Positions 6,707-14,438 of a DNA stretch of 19,914 nucleotides are shown here, piece after piece. Made by a program: the position numbers and the translations under genes. This DNA comes from an uncultured Dorea sp. (GTDB lineage Bacteria; Bacillota_A; Clostridia; Lachnospirales; Lachnospiraceae): contig CAJTRO010000002.1 in NCBI GenBank assembly GCA_910579015.1, positions 70,596-90,509 on the forward strand, read 5' to 3'. The notes beneath the pieces are model-generated. The model saw only the letters and a list, made by a program, of their open reading frames with translations. It was not told where the DNA came from and did no database searches. The stretch's first letter is position 1; every line of letters begins with the position of its first letter.

Positions 6707-9112
6707 CTAAGACAGACTGCCCGCAAACACGCTCTGGGCATAGTACACGGACTGCATGGCGTCCTTCCCGTAGAAATCCGCTCCGATCATATCCGCATAC
6801 TCCTGGTTCAGCACCGCGCCTCCAACCATGATCTTGCAGTCCGGCTTCTCCTTACGCAGCAGCTTTATCGTCTCCTCCATGTTCACCACCGTGGTCGTCA
6901 TCAGCGCGCTTAAGCCCACCAGCTTCACATCCTCCCGGCAGGCGCGCAAGGCGATCGTCTCCGGAGAAACGTCCTTGCCAAGATCGATCACATCAAAGCT
7001 GTAGTTTTCAAGCAGAACCTTCACGATATTCTTGCCGATATCATGGATGTCTCCCCTGACCGTTGCCAGGATGATCTTCTCCTTCTTCCTGTCTTCTCCT
7101 CCTTTCTTTGCCAGCACATCCTTAAGGACGGCGAATGCAATCTTGGCCGCGTCTGCACTCATAAGAAGCTGCGGGAGAAAGACGGTTCCCGCTTCAAAGC
7201 CCTTGCCCACTGTATCAAGCGCCGGAATAAGGTACTGATTGATGATATCTAAGGGTTCCTGCGTCTTTGCAAGCTCGGCCGCCGCATGATGGGCTTCTTC
7301 CTTGAGTCCCTTCTCGATGGCAGTCGTAAGCGTCATGGAAGATGTAAGAGACGTATCCTGCGCCGTCAGGGGCGTCCCTGTCTGATTCCCGTACTGCCGG
7401 ATATATTCCCCGCAGTTTTCATCATGATTCATCAGCGCACAGTAAGAATAGTATGCGCGCATCATATCCTCCGAAGACGGATTGATGATGCCTGCGCTCA
7501 GACCGCTGTGCATCGCCATGGTATAGAAGTTCGCATTGATAACCGGACGGCACGGCAGGCCGAAAGAGATATTGGATACGCCCAGCATCGTACATACTCC
7601 GTACCTTTCCCGGACGCCTCTCAGTGCATCCAGCGTAACCCGGGCGCTTCCAGGCTCTGAGCTGATGGTCATGGTCAGCACGTCCACAACGATATCCTTC
7701 TTATGGATTCCGTACTTCTCTGCCTCTTTGATAATATTTCCCGCAATCCGGATTCTTCCCTCGGCAGTGGAAGGTATGCCCTCCTCGTCGAGTGTCAGGG
7801 CCGCTGCCACACCGCCGTATTTCTTGATCAGCGGAAATACGGCGTCCATGGATTCCTTCTTTCCGTTGACAGAATTGATCATCGGCTTGCCGTTATAGAT
7901 ACGCATAGCCGCCTCCATCGCCCGGATATCCACCGTATCAATCTGGAGCGGAAGGCTGGTCACACTCTGAAGCTCAGTTATGACGGCCTGCATCATGGAT
8001 ACTTCGTCGATATCAGGAAGACCAACATTGACATCCAGAATATGTGCGCCTCTGTCCTGCTGGATAACGCCTTCCTTCAGGATATAGTCGAGGTCCTGCT
8101 CCTTAAGAGCCTGTCTGAACCTCTTCTTTCCGGTAGGGTTGATCCTTTCACCGATGATCACAGGCTTTGTCCCCAGTACCACCGCCCTCCCGTAGGAGGA
8201 TACTATGGTGTGCTCCTTATATACCGGGGGCTTGATCCTTCTCCTTTGCGCCATGTCTGTCATGGCACGGATATGCGCTGGTGTCGTTCCGCAGCATCCG
8301 CCGATGGCACACGCTCCCATATCAAGGATCTTCTCCATAGTCTCTGCAAATGCTTCCGGTTCCACATCATAATATACTTCCCCGTCTCTCTGCTTGGGAA
8401 GTCCTGCATTCGGCTTCACGATCACAGGGACAGACGCATATTCCATGATCTCTTCAAGAACCGGCAGCATCTGCGCGGGCCCCATGCCGCAGTTGATCCC
8501 AAGCGCGTCCACCCCAAGCCCCTCTAACATGGCTGTCACGGACGGCACATCGCCTCCCGTCAGAAGCTTCCCTTTCTCGTCAAAGATCATGGTAACCGTG
8601 ACGGGAAGGTTCGTATTCTCCTTCGCGGCAAGCACGGCGGCCTTTACTTCATATGTATCGCTCATGGTCTCGATATGGATCAGATCGGCCCCGGCCTCCT
8701 CCCCGTACTGCATCACCTCGCGAAATGCCTCGTAAGCCTCCTCAAATCCCAGGTCTCCCAAGGGCTTAAGGAGCTTTCCCGTCGGCCCCACATCCAGGGC
8801 GGCGTAGACCTCTCTTTCATCCTGTACGCCAAGAGCCGCCGCCTTCCTGACATTCCTTATGGCCGCCTCCACAATCTCCTTAAGCTGGTACGCTGAATCG
8901 TGAAACTTCAATGAATTGGCGCCAAACGTATTCGCCAGAACGATATCGCTCCCGGCTTCATAATACTGGCGGTGGATATCGGTAACCTCATCCGGATGCT
9001 TAATGTTCCAGGTTTCCGGCAGTTCTCCCGGCTTCAGTCCCTTTGACTGAAGCAGAGTTCCCATGCCCCCGTCATAGTATAAAAGTTCCTTTCCAAGTCG
9101 TTCTAAAAACAT
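6707..9112 (-). CDS. metH: Cobalamin-dependent methionine synthase lacking the reactivation domain
   Basis: 801 residues. Transfers the methyl group of methyl-tetrahydrofolate to homocysteine through cobalamin. Domains in order: homocysteine methyltransferase barrel (about 1-290) with zinc ligands C208 (GINCGMG) and C273/C274 (GGCCGTTP); pterin-binding barrel (about 315-570; GERINPTGKK, DVNVGLPDIDE); B12 cap helices (about 590-670); and the B12-binding Rossmann domain with D688-x-H690-x-x-G693, where H690 is the lower axial cobalt ligand. E. coli MetH is about 1,227 residues. The difference is the missing C-terminal AdoMet-binding reactivation domain, which is encoded separately just upstream (9181-9822). 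The start has AAAGGAG upstream and follows the reactivation gene by 68 nt. No cobalamin or SAM riboswitch is visible in the window. Confidence 0.97.
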   Translation of the reverse strand: MFLERLGKELLYYDGGMGTLLQSKGLKPGELPETWNIKHPDEVTDIHRQYYEAGSDIVLANTFGANSLKFHDSAYQLKEIVEAAIRNVRKAAALGVQDEREVYAALDVGPTGKLLKPLGDLGFEEAYEAFREVMQYGEEAGADLIHIETMSDTYEVKAAVLAAKENTNLPVTVTMIFDEKGKLLTGGDVPSVTAMLEGLGVDALGINCGMGPAQMLPVLEEIMEYASVPVIVKPNAGLPKQRDGEVYYDVEPEAFAETMEKILDMGACAIGGCCGTTPAHIRAMTDMAQRRRIKPPVYKEHTIVSSYGRAVVLGTKPVIIGERINPTGKKRFRQALKEQDLDYILKEGVIQQDRGAHILDVNVGLPDIDEVSMMQAVITELQSVTSLPLQIDTVDIRAMEAAMRIYNGKPMINSVNGKKESMDAVFPLIKKYGGVAAALTLDEEGIPSTAEGRIRIAGNIIKEAEKYGIHKKDIVVDVLTMTISSEPGSARVTLDALRGVRERYGVCTMLGVSNISFGLPCRPVINANFYTMAMHSGLSAGIINPSSEDMMRAYYSYCALMNHDENCGEYIRQYGNQTGTPLTAQDTSLTSSMTLTTAIEKGLKEEAHHAAAELAKTQEPLDIINQYLIPALDTVGKGFEAGTVFLPQLLMSADAAKIAFAVLKDVLAKKGGEDRKKEKIILATVRGDIHDIGKNIVKVLLENYSFDVIDLGKDVSPETIALRACREDVKLVGLSALMTTTVVNMEETIKLLRKEKPDCKIMVGGAVLNQEYADMIGADFYGKDAMQSVYYAQSVFAGSLS

Positions 9113-9180
9113 TCTGTTCTCCTTTGAATTTGTCCTCTCTGCCGGTCAGCATATCCTTTCGTCTGTCAAGCCAAACGTCC

Positions 9181-9822
9181 TCACCGCCGATATGCGCAGT
9201 CGGCCTTCTCACATTCCCGGCACCCGCTCTGATGGCAGGATACCGAATAACGGCCAAGCCCGATCACCGCCGTAACAGACTTCGAAGGCGTCAGCATATG
9301 CCCGTCAGTCACAGACAGTCCGATCCTCTTAGGGGCGTCCAGCATACGAAGAAACTCTTTCTGATGCTCCACTGAAAAATCACCATATCCCGGACTGAAC
9401 CTTGGCCGCAGGTAATATCCTTCCTTCTTCTGCTCCATGCGCAGATCCTCCTGCCAGTCGTCAAGATATTCCTCCAGCATAGCCGCGGCACATGCCTGCA
9501 ACACGACCACTCTTGCCATATCCGTAAGAGCATACCGCCGTAACAGCAGATCGACGCCAGTGCCAAGCGTTGCGCCAAGCAATACCGCTCTTTCGCATCC
9601 CTCAAGGTTGATGCCAAGTTTCCGGCTTTTTATCTTCATAGTCCCGATCATCACGCAGTCCGCATCCTCGAGAGATACGTCAAAAATGCGATAGACAATC
9701 CTTCTGCTCTCTGCCGTCTCAAGCTCCTTAAAGGAACTTGAGATCAGCTCAAGCGTACAGTCATCTATCGCATGGTTCCCGTATCCCAGGTAACGGACCG
9801 CTTCTAACGTCCTTCCATCCAT
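9181..9822 (-). CDS. Stand-alone MetH reactivation (AdoMet-binding) domain protein
   Basis: 213 residues matching the vitamin-B12-dependent methionine synthase activation domain (Met_synt_B12). The AdoMet-binding signature RPRFSPGYGDFS is at 139-150, followed by SKSVTAVIGLGRYS (180-193). In full-length MetH this domain uses AdoMet and reduced flavodoxin or ferredoxin to remethylate cob(II)alamin after it oxidises. Here it must act in trans on the 801-residue MetH encoded next. The C-terminus carries four cysteines in a compact pattern, C196-x4-C201-x2-C204-x4-C209, suggestive of a metal or Fe-S site. The gene begins 14 nt after metF stops, with a modest AAGGGA ribosome binding site placed next to the metF stop codon, so the two are probably translationally coupled. 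Confidence 0.9.
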   Translation of the reverse strand: MDGRTLEAVRYLGYGNHAIDDCTLELISSSFKELETAESRRIVYRIFDVSLEDADCVMIGTMKIKSRKLGINLEGCERAVLLGATLGTGVDLLLRRYALTDMARVVVLQACAAAMLEEYLDDWQEDLRMEQKKEGYYLRPRFSPGYGDFSVEHQKEFLRMLDAPKRIGLSVTDGHMLTPSKSVTAVIGLGRYSVSCHQSGCRECEKADCAYRR

Positions 9823-9836
9823 ACGTTTATCCCTTA

Positions 9837-10706
9837 TTATACAGTTACAATCTCTGACAGATTCCGCATGATCGCTTCGGCAACCTCCGGCTTGTTCATG
9901 GAATACACATGGATATGGCGGATCCCATTCGCAATAAGATCTATGATCTGGTCCGTGGCATAGGCAATCCCGGCCTGCTGCATGGCCGCCGGGTTATCCC
10001 CGAAACAGTCTACGATCGCCCGGAATCTCTCCGGCAGCGCCGTCCCTGACATACCGCCGATCCTTGCGATCTGTTTCTTGTTCGTGACCGGCATGATCCC
10101 CGGCAGAACCGGAACGGTGATGCCCTTCTCACGGATCCGGTACAGGAAATTGTACAGAATATTGTTATCGAAGAACATCTGTGTTGTCAGAAAATCAACT
10201 CCGCAATCCACCTTATGCCTAAGGTTCAATATGTCATCCATCTTATGCTCTGCCTCCACATGTCCTTCCGGATAGCAGGCCGCGCCGATACAGAAATCGC
10301 CTTCCTTCCTGATATCTTCAATCAGTTCGCTCGCATACCGGTAATGGTGCGGAAGGGGAAAATCCACCTCCTGCGGGATGTCTCCCCTCAATGCCAGGAT
10401 GTTCTCGATTCCGTTCTCTTTAAGCTGTCCGATCACCTGATGCACCGTCTCCTTCGTAGAGGATACACAGGTCAGGTGTGCCAGACTGGTAACATTAAAA
10501 TCATTCTTAATGTGTGACGCGATGCTGACAGTATTCTTGCTTGTACCGCCGCCGGCGCCGTAGGTCACGCTGATGAAAGACGGCTTAAGCGCCGCAATCT
10601 TCTCCGTGGCCGAAAGAACGCTGTCATATCCGGAATCCTTCTTAGGAGGAAATACTTCGAAGGATATATGCGGTCTCTCGTCTCTTAATATGTCTCTAAT
10701 CTTCAT
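9837..10706 (-). CDS. metF: 5,10-methylenetetrahydrofolate reductase
   Basis: 289 residues, the usual size of bacterial MetF. A flavoprotein that reduces 5,10-methylene-THF to 5-methyl-THF, the methyl donor for the MetH encoded two genes downstream. Seen: SFEVFPPK (15-22) with the catalytic-type Glu17, VTYGAGGG (47-54), LALRGD (104-109), AACYPEGH (142-149), TTQMFFD (174-180) and PGIMP (202-206). The start has AAGGAAG seven nt upstream. It is the first gene of the tight metF / reactivation protein / metH / asnA cluster. The 92 nt between it and glgA hold no promoter or riboswitch that I can recognise. The N-terminus lacks an added zinc domain, and no metV partner is seen here. Confidence 0.97.
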   Translation of the reverse strand: MKIRDILRDERPHISFEVFPPKKDSGYDSVLSATEKIAALKPSFISVTYGAGGGTSKNTVSIASHIKNDFNVTSLAHLTCVSSTKETVHQVIGQLKENGIENILALRGDIPQEVDFPLPHHYRYASELIEDIRKEGDFCIGAACYPEGHVEAEHKMDDILNLRHKVDCGVDFLTTQMFFDNNILYNFLYRIREKGITVPVLPGIMPVTNKKQIARIGGMSGTALPERFRAIVDCFGDNPAAMQQAGIAYATDQIIDLIANGIRHIHVYSMNKPEVAEAIMRNLSEIVTV

Positions 10707-10798
10707 GCTGTCTTCCTTTTTATCCTGAGTATTGCTGATCTTGCATCTATGAAGCGTCCTTTAGCCAGGCCGCAGGCTCATAGTGTACGAGACCGCTC

Positions 10799-12235
10799 TT
10801 ACATACTCTCATACAGCGCCTCATACTGCTTCGCAGAGTTGCCCCATGAGAAATCCTGAGCCATGGCGCGCTCCACCATCTTATTCCAGTCGCGCTTCCT
10901 GTCGTAATAGATACGCTCCGCGTAACGCACGGTTGCCAGCATCTCGTGTGCGTTGTAGTTGGTAAAGCTGAATCCCGTACCCGTCTTCTCAAACTCATTA
11001 TACGGTTCTACCGTATCCTTAAGTCCGCCGGTCTCCCTGACGATCGGGAGCGTACCATAGCGCAGGCTCATCAGCTGGCTCAGTCCGCAAGGCTCGAACA
11101 GAGAAGGCATCAGGAACGCGTCACAGGAAGCATAGATCCTGTGGGACAACGGCTCTGAATAGTAGATATTGGCAGAAACCTTGCCCTGGTACTTCCATTC
11201 GAAATGCCGGAACATGTTCTCATACTGCTCTTCTCCCGTACCAAGCACGACGATCTGGACCGCATCCTGGCACAGCTCGTCCATCACATAGGCAACCAGA
11301 TCGAAGCCCTTCTGGTCTGTCAGCCTGGATACGATACCGATCATCATGGTATGGCTGTCCTGCGTCAGATTCAGCTCCCTTTGCAGGGCCAGCTTATTCT
11401 TTATCTTCTCCTTGCGGAAATTGTCAATGTCAAAGTTCTTCTCTATATGCTGATCCGTGGCAGGATCATACTCCTTATAATCAATGCCGTTAACGATACC
11501 GGACAGGCAGTTGGCTTTGGCATTCATAAGGCCGTCTAACTTCTCTCCGTAGAACGGCATCTTGATCTCCTCTGCATAAGAATTACTTACTGTGGTAACC
11601 TTATCTGCATAGACGATCCCGCCCTTCAGGTAATTGGCATCCTTATAAGCCTCAAGCTTATCCGGAACAAAATAGTACTGCGGAAGTCCCGTGATATCGC
11701 GCACCCGCTTGGTATCCCAGGTGCCCTGGAACTTCAGGTTATGTATCGTCATAATGGTCTTGATCCCGCGGTAATACTCCGTACCGAACCGGAAATTGTC
11801 AAGATAGATCGGAATCAGCCCTGTCTGCCAGTCGTGGCAGTGGATGATATCCGGCCGGAAGTCGATCACCGGCAGCGCGCTTAATACAGCCTTCGAGAAG
11901 AATGCAAACTTCTCAATATCAGCATACATATCGCCATACGGTGCAAAACCATTGAAATAGTACTCATTATCTATAAAATAGAATGTAATTCCTTCATGTT
12001 CATAAATCAATACGCCTACATATTGCTTTCTCCAGTTAAGATCCATATAAAAGTGTGTGTAGTATTGAAGCTTCTCTTTCCATTCTTCCTTCATGCACAT
12101 ATATTTTGGCAGCATAACACGGACGTCATACTTATCTTTATCAAAATACTTCGGCAATGAGCCAACTACATCTGCTAATCCGCCTGTCTTGATAAATGGC
12201 ACCGATTCTGATGCTGCAAATAGTATTTTCTTCAT
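10799..12235 (-). CDS. glgA: Glycogen (starch) synthase, ADP-glucose type, GT5
   Basis: 478 residues, typical of bacterial GlgA. Extends alpha-1,4-glucan chains from ADP-glucose. Seen: KTGGLADVVGSLPK (16-29; the KxGGL sugar-nucleotide loop), HCHDWQTGL (132-140), NGID (249-252), SRLTDQKG (303-310), PSLFEPCGLSQL (377-388) and ETGGLKDTV (401-409). The start was set at ATG 12235, with GGAGGAAG just upstream; the upstream start at 12256 would place the ribosome binding site inside the gene. The other glg genes (glgB, glgC/D, glgP) are not in the window. It lies 67 nt downstream of spo0A with no terminator between, and has a good -10 box (12270-12275) but a poor -35. Confidence 0.96.
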   Translation of the reverse strand: MKKILFAASESVPFIKTGGLADVVGSLPKYFDKDKYDVRVMLPKYMCMKEEWKEKLQYYTHFYMDLNWRKQYVGVLIYEHEGITFYFIDNEYYFNGFAPYGDMYADIEKFAFFSKAVLSALPVIDFRPDIIHCHDWQTGLIPIYLDNFRFGTEYYRGIKTIMTIHNLKFQGTWDTKRVRDITGLPQYYFVPDKLEAYKDANYLKGGIVYADKVTTVSNSYAEEIKMPFYGEKLDGLMNAKANCLSGIVNGIDYKEYDPATDQHIEKNFDIDNFRKEKIKNKLALQRELNLTQDSHTMMIGIVSRLTDQKGFDLVAYVMDELCQDAVQIVVLGTGEEQYENMFRHFEWKYQGKVSANIYYSEPLSHRIYASCDAFLMPSLFEPCGLSQLMSLRYGTLPIVRETGGLKDTVEPYNEFEKTGTGFSFTNYNAHEMLATVRYAERIYYDRKRDWNKMVERAMAQDFSWGNSAKQYEALYESM

Positions 12236-12269
12236 ATCTCTTCCTCCAAACCTCACATAGAATACCTTT

Positions 12270-12275
12270 ATTATA
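12270..12275 (-). promoter_or_regulatory. Possible -10 element for glgA
   Basis: A perfect TATAAT on the minus strand lies 34 nt upstream of the glgA ATG. At 17-nt spacing the -35 region is TTTCAT, a poor match, and there is no extended TGn motif. It may be a weak or activator-dependent promoter. Otherwise glgA depends on readthrough from spo0A. Confidence 0.35.
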
Positions 12276-12302
12276 CCCTACTTTTGCTCAGAATGAAAGT
12301 AT

Positions 12303-13097
12303 TTATCTGTTGTTTTTATATTCTAATCTTATTGTATCTGCGATCAGCGCAATAAATTCCGAATTCGTCGGCTTTCCTTTTCCATTGCTGACCGTATATC
12401 CGAACAGATCGTCCAGTGTATCTAATTTCCCTCTGCTCCATGCGACCTCAATAGCATGGCGGATCGCCCGTTCCACCCTGCTTGCCGTGGTCTGGTGTTT
12501 TTTCGCGACAGTCGGATAGAGAACCTTTGTGATGGCGTTAAGCACGTCCATGTCCTCCACCGCCATGATAATCGCATCCCGCAGGTAATGATACCCCTTG
12601 ATATGTGCCGGGATCCCGATCTCATGGATCATATCTGTCACTCGTCCTTCAAGATTCTGTTCTGCCTCAAGCTCCATCGGTATTCCCGCAGGAGCCTGTG
12701 TTCTTATCTCGTGGCGGATCACTTGATTCGTATGCTTGATCCGGTTAAGTACAACTTCATTGTTGAAAGGTTTCATAATATAGTAGCTTGCGCCTTTTTT
12801 GAAGGCATCTTCTGTAATTCTTTCCTGACCAACCGCTGTAACAACGATAAAATCAGGATGTTTCTTTAGTCCCTTGTCATTTCCGACTAACTCCATCACG
12901 CTCAGACCGTCCATCTTTGGCATGATCAGATCCAGCAGGACAACGTCCGGCTGTTTGTCTTTGATCAGCTGATACATGTCCTCTCCGTTGTTTGCTTTTC
13001 CAACCAGTCTTAGTTCTTGGTCATTGCTTATAATTTCGCCAAGCAAGTCCAGGATTCTTTCATTGTCGTCGGCTATAGCCACGTTTATCTCTCTCAT
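12303..13097 (-). CDS. spo0A: Spo0A, master response regulator of sporulation
   Basis: 264 residues from the ATG. The receiver domain has D10/D11, the phosphoacceptor D56 (VVLLDLIMPKMDG), T87 and K109. The C-terminal DNA-binding domain contains the diagnostic TTASRVERAIRHAIEVAW helix (203-220) and KPTNSEFIALIADTIRLEY (242-260), near identical to known Spo0A proteins. Phosphorylated Spo0A binds 0A boxes and switches cells to sporulation and stationary-phase gene expression. The start is chosen as ATG 13097, with AAAGGAGG 11 nt upstream. A TTG three codons earlier (13106) is only 2 nt from that site and is less likely. It follows spoIVB by 116 nt and has promoter-like sequence and 0A-box-like sites in that gap. 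Identity is secure. Confidence 0.98.
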   Translation of the reverse strand: MREINVAIADDNERILDLLGEIISNDQELRLVGKANNGEDMYQLIKDKQPDVVLLDLIMPKMDGLSVMELVGNDKGLKKHPDFIVVTAVGQERITEDAFKKGASYYIMKPFNNEVVLNRIKHTNQVIRHEIRTQAPAGIPMELEAEQNLEGRVTDMIHEIGIPAHIKGYHYLRDAIIMAVEDMDVLNAITKVLYPTVAKKHQTTASRVERAIRHAIEVAWSRGKLDTLDDLFGYTVSNGKGKPTNSEFIALIADTIRLEYKNNR

Positions 13098-13131
13098 TTT
13101 ACGCAATGCCTCCTTTCCCTACATCAAAAGC

Positions 13132-13138
13132 TGTCGAG
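13132..13138 (+). promoter_or_regulatory. 0A-box-like site TGTCGAG downstream of the spo0A -10
   Basis: TGTCGAG differs from the 0A-box core TGTCGAA at one position. It sits about 5 nt downstream of the -10 box, where bound Spo0A could affect its own promoter. A 7-mer with one mismatch is weak evidence alone; it is listed because a second such site lies in the same gap. Confidence 0.3.
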
Positions 13139-13142
13139 ATTG

Positions 13143-13171
13143 ATTATATAGTCTCACACCTCGTAAAGCAA
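13143..13171 (-). promoter_or_regulatory. Sigma-A-like promoter of spo0A
   Basis: On the minus strand TTGCTT (13171-13166), a 17-nt spacer and TATAAT (13148-13143) give a perfect -10 and a half-matching -35. The -10 box is about 45 nt upstream of the spo0A ATG. A sigma-H-type sequence was looked for and not recognised. Confidence 0.5.
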
Positions 13172-13199
13172 GAAAATACGGTCGTAAACTTCTGACTTT

Positions 13200-13207
13200 T
13201 GTCGACA
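13200..13207. promoter_or_regulatory. Palindromic 0A-box-like site TGTCGACA
   Basis: The 8-bp perfect palindrome TGTCGACA presents TGTCGAC, one mismatch from the 0A-box core, on both strands. It lies just after the spoIVB stop codon, about 30-40 nt upstream of the spo0A -35. The 10-mer TTTTGTCGAC that contains it also occurs inside spoIVB (13423-13432). Confidence 0.35.
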
Positions 13208-13213
13208 TAATAT

Positions 13214-14281
13214 TTATAAATCGACATTTTTCATCATATCTTCAATAAAGATCCCATACCCCTTTGCAGAGTCCTTAACAAACACATGGGTGACGGCGCC
13301 GATGAGTTTCCCGTTCTGGATGATCGGGCTTCCGCTCATGCCCTGCACGATTCCCCCCGTCACCTTAAGAAGCTTCGGATCCGTGACTTCTATCACAATT
13401 CCCTTGTTTACCTCGCTTGCATTTTTGTCGACTTTTGTCACCCGAATCTCATAATCCGATACTTTTCCCTCTACCGCACATCTGATGACTGCCGCCCCCT
13501 CTACGATCTCATCTTTTGCCGCCGTCTCTATGGGCGTCTGATCCATAAAGAGGGAATCGATCCGGTCGATCCTTCCAAAAATACCGCAGTCCGTATTCTT
13601 CGTGATCGTCCCGAGAACATTATAATTATTGTAGACTATGATCCCTTCCATGCCGCCCGGCGTTCCGTCCTGCCCTTTCTGGATGTCCTTGATGCTGGTC
13701 TCGTACACCCTTCCCTCATGGATATCAAGAAGCTCGTTGGTATCCACGTCATGGATCCCATGGCCAAGCGCCCCGAACCGGCTGTCTGTATTCAGAAATG
13801 TAATGGTTCCAAGCCCCTGTGCATTATCCCTCACCCATATCCCAAGCTTACACTCCTTCGCATTCTGCCTGACCGGCTTCATCCTTATATTCATATACTG
13901 CTCTAACCTGCGTATTCTCAATATGATCTCTTCATCCCCCAGATCTTCTACGGCCTCGATCAGCTCTGATTTGTTGTTGATCTCCTGATCATTTAACGCA
14001 ACGATATAATCGCCCGCTTTCACGAGATGTGCGGCAGGTTCGTAATCCATCCCGTCCTCCCCTGTTATGGAATCCGTCCCAAGCACCATGACGCCTTCCG
14101 TCTCCAGATAGATGCCGATCGGCATTCCGCCCGGGATCACCATATTATCAGACGCTGTTTTTGCGTTTACCTCTGCCTTAAGCCTGCTTTGCTGATATTC
14201 GATCAGGTAATAACCGCCGCCTACGGCGATCAGAAATACAACAATCATGATCAGGATTCTTCGATACCAGTATTTTCTCAT
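13214..14281 (-). CDS. spoIVB: SpoIVB sporulation serine peptidase (S55 family, PDZ)
   Basis: 355 residues. In spore formers SpoIVB is made in the forespore, crosses into the space between forespore and mother-cell membranes, and triggers activation of pro-sigma-K by cleaving SpoIVFA. Seen: an N-terminal membrane or signal segment (residues 9-28), a PDZ-like region (about 48-135), GALGHGIHD (170-178) containing the catalytic-type His174, and GGIVQGMSGSPI (309-320) with the catalytic-type Ser316 followed by GKLIGAVTHVFV. The length is a little short of B. subtilis SpoIVB. It starts at ATG 14281 with only a modest GAGGG ribosome binding site. It is followed by spo0A as in most sporulating Firmicutes. 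The common upstream neighbours recN and argR are not adjacent here; an unrelated operon with its terminator is. I do not recognise a clear sigma-F or sigma-G promoter in the 157-nt gap. Confidence 0.96.
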   Translation of the reverse strand: MRKYWYRRILIMIVVFLIAVGGGYYLIEYQQSRLKAEVNAKTASDNMVIPGGMPIGIYLETEGVMVLGTDSITGEDGMDYEPAAHLVKAGDYIVALNDQEINNKSELIEAVEDLGDEEIILRIRRLEQYMNIRMKPVRQNAKECKLGIWVRDNAQGLGTITFLNTDSRFGALGHGIHDVDTNELLDIHEGRVYETSIKDIQKGQDGTPGGMEGIIVYNNYNVLGTITKNTDCGIFGRIDRIDSLFMDQTPIETAAKDEIVEGAAVIRCAVEGKVSDYEIRVTKVDKNASEVNKGIVIEVTDPKLLKVTGGIVQGMSGSPIIQNGKLIGAVTHVFVKDSAKGYGIFIEDMMKNVDL

Positions 14282-14331
14282 TTTTATAACCCTCGCCTTT
14301 CACTCCAAAGTTCCTTCTGACGGCAGCCTGC

Positions 14332-14374
14332 TTTGGATACCATAGTAAAAAAGATAGATACCCTTTTGGATACC
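14332..14374. repeat. Direct repeat TTTGGATACC, 33 bp apart
   Basis: TTTGGATACC occurs at 14332-14341 and 14365-14374. The second copy is part of the terminator hairpin arm and loop. A third GATACC lies at 14357-14362 in the other arm. It is probably a by-product of a local duplication around the terminator. Confidence 0.4.
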
Positions 14375-14380
14375 TATCTT
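14347..14380 (-). terminator. Strong intrinsic terminator ending the right-hand operon
   Basis: On the minus strand AAGATAGGTATCC, an AAAA loop and GGGTATCTATCTT form a 13-bp stem with two G-U pairs, followed at once by a run of T (14352-14347). The G-U pairs become mismatches on the other strand, so it works only in the minus direction. It lies about 58 nt after the stop of the flavoprotein gene and separates that operon from spoIVB. Confidence 0.9.
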
Positions 14381-14438
14381 ATTATGTGATGAATTATAAA
14401 AAATTACTCCTTTTTGGATGACAAGAATTTATATTGCT

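Noticed and set aside
7703..8527. Long plus-strand open frame opposite metH (274 codons)
   Set aside because: It lies wholly inside the secure metH gene on the opposite strand, has no recognisable domain, and is explained by codon bias of the real gene.
10707..10798. SAM (S-box) or cobalamin riboswitch before the metF-metH cluster
   Set aside because: The gap is 92 nt, too short for aptamer plus expression platform, and lacks the conserved S-box core and the B12-box.
10707..10798. Terminator after glgA
   Set aside because: The only pairing is a 4-bp AGCC/GGCT stem without a T tract, so I could not support a terminator.
14381..14438. Promoter with TTGTCA and TATAAT between the flavoprotein gene and the terminator
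   Set aside because: The spacing is 20 nt and any transcript would run straight into the strong terminator at 14347-14380.
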